From: Pseudomonas sp. PH1b
GTDB lineage: Bacteria; Pseudomonadota; Gammaproteobacteria; Pseudomonadales; Pseudomonadaceae
Direction: 5' to 3'
NCBI RefSeq assembly: GCF_000633395.1
Contig: NZ_AYMU01000016.1
Coordinates: forward strand, 62,001 to 126,000
Length of the DNA stretch: 64,000 nt
Shown here piece after piece: positions 27,005-36,008 of this stretch; positions within the stretch are counted from its first letter, which is position 1; each line of letters begins with the position of its first letter. Position numbers and translations under genes: made by a program. The notes under the pieces were generated by a model. That model searched no databases, had not been told where the DNA came from, and saw only the letters and a list, made by a program, of their open reading frames with translations.

Positions 27005-27404
27005 ACCGCAGGAGCTGGCTTGCCCGCGAGATTGCCTTCGCCGGCAAGCCGGCTCCTACAGAGCAGCTCCCTACAGACCGTAGGAGCTGGCTTGCCCGCT
27101 AGATCGCCTTCGCCGGCAAGCCGGCTCCTACAGGGCAGCTCCCCACCGACCGCAGGAACTGGCTTGCCCGCTAGATTGCCTTCGCCGGCAAGCCGGCTCC
27201 TACAGGGCAGCTCTCCACCGACCGCAGGAGCTGGCTTGCCCGCGAGATTGCCTTCGCCGGCAAGCCGGCTCCTACAGGGCAGCTCCCCACCGGCCGCGGG
27301 AACTGGCTTGCTCGCGAGATTGCCTTCGCCGGCAAGCCGGCTCCTACAGGGCAGCTCTCCACCAACCGTAGGAGCTGGCTTGCCAGCGAAAGGGCCTTCC
27401 AGCC
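27005..27404. repeat. Tandem REPIN array, about six copies with a period near 71 bp
   Basis: Units run from (C/T)AGGAGCTGGCTTGCCCG through ATTGCCTTCGCCGGCAAGCC to GGCTCCTACAG. They start near 27007, 27078, 27150, 27221, 27292 and 27366; the last is a half unit ending at the permease stop codon. The array fills the convergent gap between selU and the permease gene. It has a different linker and period from the 9.5-kb array. Confidence 0.95.
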
Positions 27405-28460
27405 CTACAACAACGCCGCGCCGATCAAGCCGCAGACAATCCCCACCAGCATGGTCAGCACGGCCACGGTCACCAGCACTCGGGCATCGAAATCCTTACG
27501 CAGCATCAGCAGCGACGGCAGGCTGACGCTCGGCAGGGTCATCAGCAGCGCCACCGCCGGACCGGTGCCCAGGCCGAGGGTCATCATGGTCTGGACGATG
27601 GGGATTTCCGCTGCCGTGGGGATCACGAACAGGGTCCCGGCAATTGCCAGCGGCACTAGCCACAGCAGGCTGTTGCCCATGGCGCCGTCGATGTGCGGGA
27701 ACAGCCAGACCCGGGCCGCGCCCAACAGCAGCACGGCGAGGATGTAGATCGGGATGGTGCTCCAGAACAGTTGCCACAGGGTCTTGCCCCAGCGGGTGAG
27801 GAATGGCTGCTGGTCGACGCTGCTGGCTTCGACCACGGCGTCCACCGCGGCTTCCGGGAGTGTTTCCGGGCCGGCGATGCGCTGCGCGATCAGCGACACG
27901 CCGAGCACCAGGACAATGCCCGCCACCAGGCGCAGGGCGGAAAAGCCCCAGCCGAGGACAAAGCCCATGAACACCAGGGTCGCCGGGTTGAGCACCGGGT
28001 TGGCGATCCAGAAGGCCAGGGCCGCGCCCACCGAGACATTCTGCCGGCGCATGCCGGCGGCCACCGGCGCGGCGCAGCAGGAGCACATCATGCCCGGCAG
28101 GGCGAACAGCCCGCCGCGCAGGGTCGAGCCGAAGCCGGCCCGGCCGAACAGCCGCAGCAGCCAGTCCCGGGGGATCAGCACCTGCAGCAGGGAGCCGAGG
28201 ATCACCGCCAGCACCGCGGCTTTCCAGATCGCCAGGAAATACACCTGGGAATAGGCCAGGGCCGCGCTCCAGGGCGAGCTTTGCTGATCGTTGAGGATCG
28301 ACGCGCCGATGCTGTGGCTGTCGGCGGCGGCAAAGGCCTTGAAGTAGTAGGGCGACCACTTCACGTAGTACAGACCGATGGCGGCGATCAGCAGGAACAG
28401 CAAGGGTTTCCACCAGAGCGCCCAGCCTTGGGCCGGGCGGGTGGGGGTGAGGTTGGACAT
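27405..28460 (-). CDS. Permease (DUF318 / ArsP_1-like)
   Basis: A 351-residue inner-membrane protein with about eight to ten transmembrane segments. The motif LPGMMCSCCAAPVAAGMRRQNVS near residue 125 matches the Cys-containing repeat region of DUF318 permeases (YraQ / ArsP type), where vicinal cysteines may bind a metal or arsenical. A second symmetric half (VIPTAAEIPIVQTMMTLGLG...LPSVSLPSLLML) follows. ATG 28460 (MSNLTPTRPAQGW) is used rather than the ORF maximum at 28484. The substrate cannot be inferred. Confidence 0.85.
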   Translation of the reverse strand: MSNLTPTRPAQGWALWWKPLLFLLIAAIGLYYVKWSPYYFKAFAAADSHSIGASILNDQQSSPWSAALAYSQVYFLAIWKAAVLAVILGSLLQVLIPRDWLLRLFGRAGFGSTLRGGLFALPGMMCSCCAAPVAAGMRRQNVSVGAALAFWIANPVLNPATLVFMGFVLGWGFSALRLVAGIVLVLGVSLIAQRIAGPETLPEAAVDAVVEASSVDQQPFLTRWGKTLWQLFWSTIPIYILAVLLLGAARVWLFPHIDGAMGNSLLWLVPLAIAGTLFVIPTAAEIPIVQTMMTLGLGTGPAVALLMTLPSVSLPSLLMLRKDFDARVLVTVAVLTMLVGIVCGLIGAALL

Positions 28461-28516
28461 GAAGGGAATTCCACACAAAGACAATAAGCGCGAATTGTAG
28501 CCGCTGGCGCCTCCCT

Positions 28517-28586
28517 AAGCTGCAAGTCTCAAGCTGCAAGCTGCAAGCTGCAAGCTGCAAGCTGCAAGCCGCAAGCCGCAAGCCTC
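28517..28586. repeat. Heptamer microsatellite, ten AAGCTGC-type units
   Basis: Ten contiguous 7-bp units: AAGCTGC and its variants AAGTCTC, AAGCCGC and AAGCCTC. The tract lies between the start of the permease gene and the 3' end of the IclR gene, and is the same heptamer as at 11172-11206 in reverse orientation. Confidence 0.92.
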
Positions 28587-28609
28587 ACCGCATGCTTGCC
28601 GCTTAAAGC

Positions 28610-29386
28610 TTAGAGCGTGCGTATCGAGGTGCGGATGGCTCGGGCGCATTCGATCACCGAGGGCGCGAGCTTGCGTTCGGCTTCTTCCAGGGTCCAGCGG
28701 CTGCTGGGCACCACCACGTGCACCGCGGCCACCGGCAGGCCCTTGCCGTCGAGGATCGGCGCGGCTATCGCCATGTCGCCCAGGAACAGTTCTTCCGGGT
28801 TCAGGGCATAGCCGCGGCGTTGGGTGGCGTCGATCTCGCGCAGGATCTCGTCCAGGTCGGTGCGGGTGTGCCGGGTGTGGGCCTTGCGGTCGCTGGCTTG
28901 AAGAATCTGCAGGGCCTCGGCGGCGGGCAGGGCGCTGAGGTAGGCGCGCCCGGAACCGGTGCAGTACATGGGAATGCGACTGCCGATGGGCATGTGGATG
29001 GGAATGAACTTGGGCGCCACGAAGCGCGCCACATAGACCATGTCCAGGCCATCAGGCTCGGTGAGGTTGGTGGTTTCTCCAGTGACCTGGGCCAGTTCGG
29101 CAAGGAACGGGTTGGCCACATCCACCAAGGTGTCGGCGGCCAGGTAGTTGTAGCCGATCTCCATCACCCGCGGGGTCAGTTGGAAGCGCTTGGTCTGCGG
29201 GTGCTTACGCACGTAGCCCAGCTGTTCCAGGGTGTGGATCATGCGCTGCGCCGAGCTTTTGTTGATGTCGGCGGCTACGGCAATTTCCGCCAGGTTCATG
29301 GTCCGTTGCGCGGCGTTGAAGGCCCGCAGCACCGCCAGGCCCTTCTCCAGTGACTGGTTGAAAAGGGAGTTGTTGTTATCGCTCAT
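28610..29386 (-). CDS. IclR-family transcriptional regulator
   Basis: A 258-residue regulator. The N-terminal winged helix is at about 8-72 (SLEKGLAVLRAFNAAQRTMNLAEIAVAADINKSSAQRMIHTLEQLGYV). The IclR effector domain is at about 85-255 (GTGxA-like CTGSGRAYLSALP, then GYALNPEELFLGDMAIAAPI). It is divergent from an amino-acid-type ABC transporter operon and very likely controls it. A perfect 14-bp palindrome lies in the shared control region 31 bp upstream of its start. Confidence 0.92.
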   Translation of the reverse strand: MSDNNNSLFNQSLEKGLAVLRAFNAAQRTMNLAEIAVAADINKSSAQRMIHTLEQLGYVRKHPQTKRFQLTPRVMEIGYNYLAADTLVDVANPFLAELAQVTGETTNLTEPDGLDMVYVARFVAPKFIPIHMPIGSRIPMYCTGSGRAYLSALPAAEALQILQASDRKAHTRHTRTDLDEILREIDATQRRGYALNPEELFLGDMAIAAPILDGKGLPVAAVHVVVPSSRWTLEEAERKLAPSVIECARAIRTSIRTL

Positions 29387-29416
29387 GACCAGTCCTTTCA
29401 GGCTATTTTGTGTTTT

Positions 29417-29430
29417 GAATATCGATATTC
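29417..29430. promoter_or_regulatory. Candidate operator for the IclR regulator
   Basis: Perfect palindrome GAATATCGATATTC followed directly by another GATATTT half, in an AT-rich divergent promoter region. Position and symmetry suit an IclR-type dimer site. Confidence 0.6.
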
Positions 29431-29557
29431 GATATTTATAAATCTCTTTACGATTTTTGTAAATTGTTTATAGTCGAGCTCATGCCTCCTGCCTTCCACA
29501 CCAGAGGCTATCCATCACGGACTTCAAACAATAAAACCGTCCAATGGGAGATTCACC

Positions 29558-30328
29558 ATGCATACCCGCACTCGCGTCCTTGCACCCGCTGTATTTGCCC
29601 TCTGTTGCGCCCTTGGCCTGGGTCATTCGGTTTCGGCCCGGGCCGAGCCGCAGTACAAGGTCGGGGCCACCGCCACCGGCATTCCGTTCACCTTTCTTGA
29701 CGTCAAGAGCCAGAGCATCGAAGGCATGATGATCGATGCCGCCCGGGCCGTGGGCAAGGCCGGCGGTTTCGGCGTGGAGATCCAGCAGACCACCTTTGCT
29801 GCGCTGATCCCGTCACTGACCTCGAACAAGATCGACATCATTTCTGCCGCCATGCTGCGCACCCCGGTGCGTGAGAAGGTGGTGCAGTATTCCGACCCGG
29901 TGTTCAGCTACGGCGAGGGGCTGATCGTCAAGGCCGACGACGCCACTGACTACAAGAGCATGCAGGACCTGGCCGGGCAAACTGTCGGCGCCCAGGTGGG
30001 CACGGTGTTCATCGACGAATTGAACAAGCGCGGGATCTTCAAGGAAGTGCGTGGCTACGACTCGATTCCCGACCTGATGCGCGACCTGGCCCTGGGGCGG
30101 ATCAAGGCCGGTTTCGCCGACCGCCCGATCCTCGCCTATCAACTGGCCCAGGGCACTCAGAACAAGGTGCGCCTGGTCAAGGGCTACCAGCCGGTGGTCA
30201 TGGGCGACGTCTGCCTGATCGTGCGCAAGGGCGATGCCCAGACCCTTGCCGAGGTCAATCGCGGGATCGCCGCGATCAAGGCCGACGGCACCCTGCAACG
30301 CATTGTCAAGCACTGGAAGCTCGACTGA
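29558..30328 (+). CDS. Amino-acid-type ABC transporter substrate-binding protein
   Basis: A 256-residue periplasmic binding protein (SBP_bac_3 type). The signal peptide spans about residues 1-29 (ending HSVSARA). The mature part begins EPQYKVGATATGIPFTFLD, with FAALIPSLTSNKIDIISAAMLRTPVREKVVQYSDPVF as the ligand-pocket hallmark. It is the first gene of a four-gene plus-strand operon (binding protein, permease, ATPase, FAD oxidoreductase). Substrate specificity is not evident, but the oxidoreductase points to an amino acid or amine. Confidence 0.92.
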   Translation: MHTRTRVLAPAVFALCCALGLGHSVSARAEPQYKVGATATGIPFTFLDVKSQSIEGMMIDAARAVGKAGGFGVEIQQTTFAALIPSLTSNKIDIISAAMLRTPVREKVVQYSDPVFSYGEGLIVKADDATDYKSMQDLAGQTVGAQVGTVFIDELNKRGIFKEVRGYDSIPDLMRDLALGRIKAGFADRPILAYQLAQGTQNKVRLVKGYQPVVMGDVCLIVRKGDAQTLAEVNRGIAAIKADGTLQRIVKHWKLD

Positions 30329-30418
30329 TCCGGCCCTTGGGCCTGCATCAACGTTGCGCAGTGGTCCGGCCGTGCGGCCGGGCCTGTTCTGTCCATTCCT
30401 GATTCCACGGGTCTTCCT

Positions 30419-31075
30419 ATGTTTCTCCAGAACGCTCTGGACTTCCTGCCCATTCTATTGAAAGGGGCGGTGGTCACCCTGCAGGTCACGGTAGGGTCCT
30501 TCGTGCTCAGTTCGCTGATCGGCCTGCTGTTCGCCTTGATGATGGTCTCCAAGGTACGGACGATCTCCCTGTTCGCCATTGGCGTGGTCAACGTCATTCG
30601 CGGACTGCCGATCATCGTCCAGCTGTTCTACATCTACTTCGTGCTGCCGGATTTCGGCATCCAGCTGTCGGCCATGCAGGCCGGGGTGATCGGCCTTGGT
30701 ATCGCCTACTCGGCGTACCAGGCGGAAAACTTCCGTGCCGGTATCCAGGCCATTCATCAGGGGCAGATCGAGGCCGCCGAATCCATCGGCATGCGCGGCG
30801 CCATGATCATGCGCCGGGTGGTCTTGCCCCAGGCCATGCGCATTGCCCTGCCGCCCTACGGCAACACCCTGGTGATGATGCTCAAGGACTCGTCTCTGGT
30901 GTCCACCATCACCGTGGCCGAGATGACCCGGGCCGGGCAGCTGATCGCCTCCTCGACCTTCGAGAACATGACCGTCTACACCCTGGTGGCCTTGCTCTAC
31001 CTGGCCTTGAGCCTGCCGCTGTCCTTTGCCCTGCGCCGCCTGGAAGCGCGCATCAGCACCCGGAGAAAGCCATGA
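30419..31075 (+). CDS. Amino-acid ABC transporter permease (HisM type)
   Basis: A 218-residue inner-membrane permease with about five transmembrane helices. The RGLPIIVQLFYIYFVLP segment and the EAA loop (EAAESIGMRGAMIMRRVVLPQAMRIALPPYGN) identify the polar amino-acid HisMQ family. It is the only permease gene in the operon, so it probably works as a homodimer. The stop overlaps the ATPase start (ATGA at 31072). Confidence 0.93.
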   Translation: MFLQNALDFLPILLKGAVVTLQVTVGSFVLSSLIGLLFALMMVSKVRTISLFAIGVVNVIRGLPIIVQLFYIYFVLPDFGIQLSAMQAGVIGLGIAYSAYQAENFRAGIQAIHQGQIEAAESIGMRGAMIMRRVVLPQAMRIALPPYGNTLVMMLKDSSLVSTITVAEMTRAGQLIASSTFENMTVYTLVALLYLALSLPLSFALRRLEARISTRRKP

Positions 31076-31818
31076 TCCAGATCAAGGGCGTACATAAGAG
31101 CTTTGGCAGCGTGGCGGTGCTCGAAGGCATCGACCTGCAGGTGCAGAGCGGTGAAGTGGTGTGCCTGATCGGTCCCTCGGGGTCCGGCAAGTCGACCCTG
31201 CTGCGCTGCATCAACGGTTTGGAAAGCTATGAACGAGGCGACATCCTGGTCAGTGGCGCGCGGGTCGATCGCCATGCCAAGAGCATCCATGAATTGCGCA
31301 CCCGGGTGGCCATGGTGTTCCAGCGCTTCAACCTGTTCCCCCATCGCACCGCTTTACAGAACGTCACCGAGGGGCCGATCTACGTCAAGAAGCAGGACCC
31401 CAAGCAGGCCCGGCTGCGCGCCGAGGCACTGCTGGAAAAAGTCGGCTTGGGCCATCGCATGCACGCTTATCCGGATGAACTGTCCGGCGGCCAGCAACAG
31501 CGGGTGGCGATTGCCCGGGCCCTGGCCATGGACCCGGAAGCGATCCTGTTCGACGAACCGACCTCGGCCCTGGACCCGGAACTGGTGGGGGAGGTGCTGG
31601 CAGTGATGCGCAAGCTGGCCGACGAGGGCATGACCATGATCGTGGTCACCCATGAAATGGGCTTTGCCCAGGATGTGGCGGATCAGGTGTGCTTCCTCCA
31701 CAGCGGGCGCATCGTCGAGGCCGGCCCGGCCCGGACTGTGCTCAGCACCCCGAGCCATCCGCGCACTCAGGATTTCCTGCGACGCCTGCTCAACCAGGGT
31801 GCGGAGGTGCAGGCATGA
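31072..31818 (+). CDS. Amino-acid ABC transporter ATP-binding protein
   Basis: A 248-residue ATPase. Walker A GPSGSGKST is at residues 34-42, and the signature LSGGQQQRVAIARAL is followed by Walker B ILFDEPTSALDPE. It is the GlnQ/HisP type that energises the neighbouring permease. It overlaps both neighbours by four bases (ATGA at 31072 and 31815), showing tight translational coupling. Confidence 0.95.
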   Translation: MIQIKGVHKSFGSVAVLEGIDLQVQSGEVVCLIGPSGSGKSTLLRCINGLESYERGDILVSGARVDRHAKSIHELRTRVAMVFQRFNLFPHRTALQNVTEGPIYVKKQDPKQARLRAEALLEKVGLGHRMHAYPDELSGGQQQRVAIARALAMDPEAILFDEPTSALDPELVGEVLAVMRKLADEGMTMIVVTHEMGFAQDVADQVCFLHSGRIVEAGPARTVLSTPSHPRTQDFLRRLLNQGAEVQA

Positions 31819-33104
31819 ACGCCCCCCGCACCTTGGCAATGCCGCCCTCGCTGTGGGCGGCCACGGCCATGCCGGCCGAGCACACCCCGGCGCTGGTCGA
31901 GGACCGGGAGGTCGATGTGGCGATTGTCGGTGCCGGCTACACCGGGCTGGTGAGCGCCCTGCGCCTGGCCCAGAGCGGTGCCAGGGTCTGCCTGCTGGAT
32001 GCCGGCGAGCCCGGCTGGGGCGCCTCCGGGCGCAACGGCGGGCAGGTGATCCCCGGGCTCAAGTTCGACCCCGAGCAGTTGCTGGCCAAGTTCGGCCCGG
32101 TGCAGGGCGACGCGCTGATCGAGGCGGTAGGTTCGGCGGCCGATGAAGTGTTCGAGCTGATCAAGGAGCACGGCATTCGCTGCGACGCCACCCGCAAGGG
32201 CTGGATCCAGCCGGCGTTTTCCGGCGCCGCGATGCACACCCTGGAGCAGCGCGCCGAGCAGTGGCGCCAGCGCGGCGTGGCCGTGGAGTTGTTGGACAAA
32301 GCTGCGGTGAGCCAACGCATCGGCAGCCCACAGTACCTGGGCGGCTGGGTCGACCCGCGGGCCGGCAGCCTGCACCCCTTGAATTACGCCCGGGGCCTGG
32401 CCCGGGTGGCAATGGGGCTGGGGGTGAGCATTCACGGCCAGAGCCGGGTCCGGCAACTGCAGCGCGATGGCGGGCGATGGACCCTGGAGACCGAGCGCGG
32501 CGCCCGGGTGCGAGCCTCGAAGGTGCTGCTGGCGACCAATGGCTACACCGACGACCTGTGGCCGGGGCTGCGCCAGACGGTGATCGCCGCCAACAGTTTT
32601 ATCATCGCCACCCGGCCGCTGCCTGCCGAGCTGCGCCAGAGCATTTTGCCGGGCGGCGAGGTGTGCTCCGATGCCCGGCGCCTATTGCTGTACTTCAAGC
32701 AGGATGCCCAGGGGCGCTTGCTGCTGGGTGGGCGCGGGCCGTTTTCCGAGCCGCGTCGGGATGCCGACTGGAACCACCTGGAGCGCTCGTTGCTGAACCT
32801 GTTTCCGCAGCTTGCAGGCATCCCTATCGAGTACCGCTGGAGTGGGCGCGTGGCCCTGACCCCGAGCTTTCTGCCGCAGTTGCACGAGCCTGCGCCCGGG
32901 CTGTCGATCCTGCTGGGCTACAACGGTCGTGGGATTGCCTTGTCGACCCTGCTGGGCAAGCACTTGGCGATGCGCCTGGTAGAGGCCGGGCAGGGCTTCC
33001 CGTTCCCGGTCACGCCGCTGCGGCCAATCCCGCTGCACGGCTTGCAACGTTTGTACCTGGGCGCCGGCATTGCCTGGTACCGCCTGCTCGATGCCCTGGG
33101 CTGA
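31815..33104 (+). CDS. FAD-dependent amino acid/amine oxidoreductase (DAO family)
   Basis: A 429-residue flavoprotein. The dinucleotide-binding motif DVAIVGAGYTGLVSALRLAQSGARVCLLDA is at about 34-63, GASGRNGGQV follows, and the C-terminus has the FAD-contacting GYNGRGIALSTLLGK. It resembles the PuuB/DadA-like oxidases that open catabolism of amines or N-substituted amino acids. Its four-base overlap with the ABC ATPase suggests it oxidises the imported substrate. The stop abuts the stop of the convergent phosphatase gene with no gap. Confidence 0.9.
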   Translation: MNAPRTLAMPPSLWAATAMPAEHTPALVEDREVDVAIVGAGYTGLVSALRLAQSGARVCLLDAGEPGWGASGRNGGQVIPGLKFDPEQLLAKFGPVQGDALIEAVGSAADEVFELIKEHGIRCDATRKGWIQPAFSGAAMHTLEQRAEQWRQRGVAVELLDKAAVSQRIGSPQYLGGWVDPRAGSLHPLNYARGLARVAMGLGVSIHGQSRVRQLQRDGGRWTLETERGARVRASKVLLATNGYTDDLWPGLRQTVIAANSFIIATRPLPAELRQSILPGGEVCSDARRLLLYFKQDAQGRLLLGGRGPFSEPRRDADWNHLERSLLNLFPQLAGIPIEYRWSGRVALTPSFLPQLHEPAPGLSILLGYNGRGIALSTLLGKHLAMRLVEAGQGFPFPVTPLRPIPLHGLQRLYLGAGIAWYRLLDALG

Positions 33105-33779
33105 TCAGCTCGGGCAACTCTGCTCGCCGTTGTCCAGGCCTTGCTTGTAGCTCTGGCTGTGGAGGCGGGCCTTGCCGTTGTGCCAGGTCAGGGTCAGCAC
33201 ATACAGCGAGTCGTAGTCGTTGGAGGCCCAGTCTTCGGTGATCGGGCGTTTTTCGCCAACGGCCTGTTCGGCGACCTTGTTGATCAACTCTGGCAAATAG
33301 CCGTGGGACCAGGCGGTGTAGATGATCGCGTTGTGATAACGGTCATGCAGCAATTCGTCGGCCAGGTCGCTGGTGTCGTTGGCGGCGAAGTCGATGTTCA
33401 CCGGCAGGCCGAGCTTGATGGCGCTGGGGCTGATGGTCATCAACGGGCGGATGTAGCTGTAGGAGTTGTCCAGTTCGCCTTCCTCGACATTGCGTGTCGG
33501 GTCGGCGGCGAACACGTACTGGGCCTTGCCGAACTTCTCCGGCAGCAGTGAAGCCAGGTCGATGGCCCGGTTCAGGCCCTGGCAATTGAGCTGGCCGAGA
33601 CCGCCGGCGGGTTTTTCGGCGTGGCGCAGGAACACCAGGGTCTGGGTGCCGTCCGCCGGTTGTGCACGACTGACGCTGGACTCCAAAGACAGGCACAGGG
33701 CGCTGGCCAGCAGCAGGGCCGGCAGCAGCAGGTAGGAGCGCTGCTTGAGGCGATGGGCAAGGCGATAGGGCAGGGGCAT
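33105..33779 (-). CDS. Exported histidine phosphatase-family protein
   Basis: A 224-residue protein with an N-terminal hydrophobic segment (YLLLPALLLASALCLSL, about 16-32) that is a signal peptide or anchor. The phosphohistidine motif LVFLRHAEKP follows near residue 50 in the RHG/RHA position of the branch-1 superfamily, and WSHGYLPELI may supply the second histidine. A periplasmic phosphatase is likely; the substrate is unknown. Upstream is a 225-bp gap with no feature seen. Confidence 0.82.
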   Translation of the reverse strand: MPLPYRLAHRLKQRSYLLLPALLLASALCLSLESSVSRAQPADGTQTLVFLRHAEKPAGGLGQLNCQGLNRAIDLASLLPEKFGKAQYVFAADPTRNVEEGELDNSYSYIRPLMTISPSAIKLGLPVNIDFAANDTSDLADELLHDRYHNAIIYTAWSHGYLPELINKVAEQAVGEKRPITEDWASNDYDSLYVLTLTWHNGKARLHSQSYKQGLDNGEQSCPS

Positions 33780-34004
33780 GGGCGTGTCATTCTTCGAGGC
33801 AATGAGTGGCGGCTGACAAACCGGCGTTCCCTGTCATTGAGCCTGTGGGCAGGCTGTGCTTTCTGAGTCCCTGAATGGCGTTTGGTTCGATTGACCGGCA
33901 GGTTAACCGCTGCATGTTGCCGATTTAAGAATCCCGGGCGGATAATCCCCAGCCGTTGCCTGCGTGTTGCGCAGTTCCCCTTTGCCTGTCACTGGAAGCC
34001 CGTC

Positions 34005-34709
34005 ATGACCGACCTGTCCGCTTTTGCCGTTACCCAGAAATGGCCCGCGAATTACCCAGAGTGGATCCAGCTGTATTCGTTGCCGACCCCCAACGGGGTC
34101 AAGGTCTCGATCATGCTCGAAGAGATTGGCCTGCCTTACGAGGCGCACCGGGTGAGTTTCGAGACCCAGGACCAGATGACCCCGGAGTTTCTCTCGGTAA
34201 GCCCGAACAACAAGATTCCGGCGATCCTCGATCCCCATGGGCCGGGGGATCAGCCTCTGGCGTTGTTCGAGTCGGGGGCGATCCTGATCTACCTGGCGGA
34301 CAAGAGCGGGCAGTTGCTGGCCCAGGAATCTGCCGCGCGCTATGAAACCATTCAGTGGCTGATGTTCCAGATGGGCGGCATCGGGCCGATGTTCGGGCAA
34401 CTGGGGTTCTTCAACAAGTTTGCCGGCAAGGATTACGAGGACAAGCGCCCGCGTGATCGCTATGTGGCGGAGTCCAAGCGTCTGCTGGGGGTGCTGGACA
34501 AGCATCTGCAAGGGCGTGAGTGGATCATGGGCGAGCGTTACACCATCGCCGATATCGCCACCTTCCCGTGGATTCGCAACCTGATCGGGTTTTATGAGGC
34601 GGGGGAGTTGGTGGGGATTGACGGGTTTCCCGATGTGCAGCGGGTGCTGGCGAAGTTTTTGGCGCGGCCGGCGGTGGTGAGGGGGTTGGAGATTCCCAAG
34701 GCTGTTTGA
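34005..34709 (+). CDS. Glutathione S-transferase family protein (YghU/YfcG-like)
   Basis: A 234-residue cytosolic protein. The N-terminal thioredoxin-like domain has WIQLYSLPTPNGVKVSIMLEEIGLPYEAHRV, then NNKIPAILDPHGP and LFESGAILIYLADKSG. The C-terminal helical domain has WLMFQMGGIGPMFGQLGFFNKFA. The TPNG active-site stretch and MGGxGPMFGQ are typical of the Nu-class/YghU-YfcG enzymes, which act as disulfide-bond oxidoreductases. It is monocistronic, with about 216 bp of featureless sequence after it. Confidence 0.9.
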   Translation: MTDLSAFAVTQKWPANYPEWIQLYSLPTPNGVKVSIMLEEIGLPYEAHRVSFETQDQMTPEFLSVSPNNKIPAILDPHGPGDQPLALFESGAILIYLADKSGQLLAQESAARYETIQWLMFQMGGIGPMFGQLGFFNKFAGKDYEDKRPRDRYVAESKRLLGVLDKHLQGREWIMGERYTIADIATFPWIRNLIGFYEAGELVGIDGFPDVQRVLAKFLARPAVVRGLEIPKAV

Positions 34710-34926
34710 TCGAGGGCATGCCCGCTGCTGCGGTAGCCGTTTCTGGCGATTCTGCCTTGGCGGCGGCGGGCGCTACATGTTTTGTATTGGCGGTCAGGGC
34801 AGCTTATGGTTGCGCTCTTACCGCGAGTCACTTCGGGGGGCAAGTAAGTGAAGGCCTCTGCCCCCGCATCCGCCCCCCAGCCACAGTAAACTCCCCCTCC
34901 ACCCGCCACCCTGCACAGGACCGCGC

Positions 34927-35829
34927 ATGAGCTCCCTTGATTTCAAACAGGTCGACGTCTTCAGTTCCCAGCCTTTCAAGGGCAACCCCGTGGCCGTGGT
35001 GTTCGGCGCCGACGCGCTCGATGACCCGCAGATGGCAACCTTCGCCAACTGGACCAACCTCAGCGAAACCACCTTCATTCTCAACCCCCGGGACCCCCGT
35101 GCCGACTACCGCCTGCGGATCTTCACCACCCTCCAGGAGCTGCCCTTCGCCGGCCACCCGACCCTGGGCAGTTGCCATGCCTGGCTGGAATCCGGCGGGG
35201 TGCCCCGGGGCGAGGAGATCATCCAGGAATGCGAAGTGGGCCTGGTGCGGATCCGCCGCCAGGGGGATCAACTGGCGTTTCTGGCGCCGCCACTGCTGCG
35301 CGCCGGCCCGGTAGACGCCGAGTTGCTGGAGCAGGTACGCCTGGGCCTGGGGCTGGCCCAGGGGGCCATAGTCGCTGCCCAGTGGGTCGACAACGGCGCC
35401 GGCTGGCTGGCGGTGATGCTCGGTGAGCGCCAGCAGGTACTCGACCTGCAACCCGACTACCCACAACTCACCGGCCTGGCGGTGGGGGTGATCGCTCCCT
35501 GTGACCCGCAGCGTGACGCCACCGACGCCCAGTTCGAAGTGCGGGCCTTTATTGCCGGTGATGGCATGCCCGAAGACCCCGCCACCGGCAGCCTGAATGC
35601 CGGCATCGCCCAATGGTTGCTGGGCGCCGGCCTGGCCCCGGACCGCTACAGCGTCAGCCAGGGCCTGAGCATGGGGCGTGCGGGGCGTATCGAAGTGGCG
35701 CGGATTGGCGACGAAGTCTGGATCGGCGGCACGGCGCTGACGTGCATCGAAGGACGCTTGGGACATCTCCCGGCTAAGGCTCAAGGAGGCAGCCACCCAT
35801 CCTCGCCCACTGTGCCGGGCCAGCCATGA
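34927..35829 (+). CDS. PhzF-family isomerase/epimerase
   Basis: A 300-residue member of the PhzF/diaminopimelate-epimerase fold. The N-terminus QVDVFSSQPFKGNPVAVVFGAD and NLSETTFIL (Glu47 at the catalytic acid position) are diagnostic, as are TLQELPFAGHPTLGS and EDPATGSLNAGIAQWLL. There is no phenazine biosynthesis cluster around it, so it is one of the many PhzF-like enzymes of unknown substrate. The stop overlaps an ATG (35826) of the next open frame. Confidence 0.9.
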   Translation: MSSLDFKQVDVFSSQPFKGNPVAVVFGADALDDPQMATFANWTNLSETTFILNPRDPRADYRLRIFTTLQELPFAGHPTLGSCHAWLESGGVPRGEEIIQECEVGLVRIRRQGDQLAFLAPPLLRAGPVDAELLEQVRLGLGLAQGAIVAAQWVDNGAGWLAVMLGERQQVLDLQPDYPQLTGLAVGVIAPCDPQRDATDAQFEVRAFIAGDGMPEDPATGSLNAGIAQWLLGAGLAPDRYSVSQGLSMGRAGRIEVARIGDEVWIGGTALTCIEGRLGHLPAKAQGGSHPSSPTVPGQP

Positions 35830-36008
35830 TCCTGCTGGGCCTTGGTGCCGGCGAAGACGCCGGCCAGCGCAAGCAGGCACCACGCCTGGTCGGTGGGGCT
35901 GGGGTGGTGTCCCGCAAGGGGCTGCTGGCCTTGGTCCGGTCACTCTGGCCCGTAGGCAAACAGGCGCCGCAAGTGCTGTCGCCTGGGCGCGAAAGAGTGA
36001 AGCCCGGC

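Noticed and set aside
26987..27526. Open frame through the second REPIN array
   Set aside because: It translates REP palindromes (GLPARLPSPASRLLQ repeats) and overlaps the permease 3' end.
34927..35829. Phenazine biosynthesis locus suggested by the PhzF-family gene
   Set aside because: No other phz genes are present; PhzF-like enzymes are widespread outside phenazine clusters.
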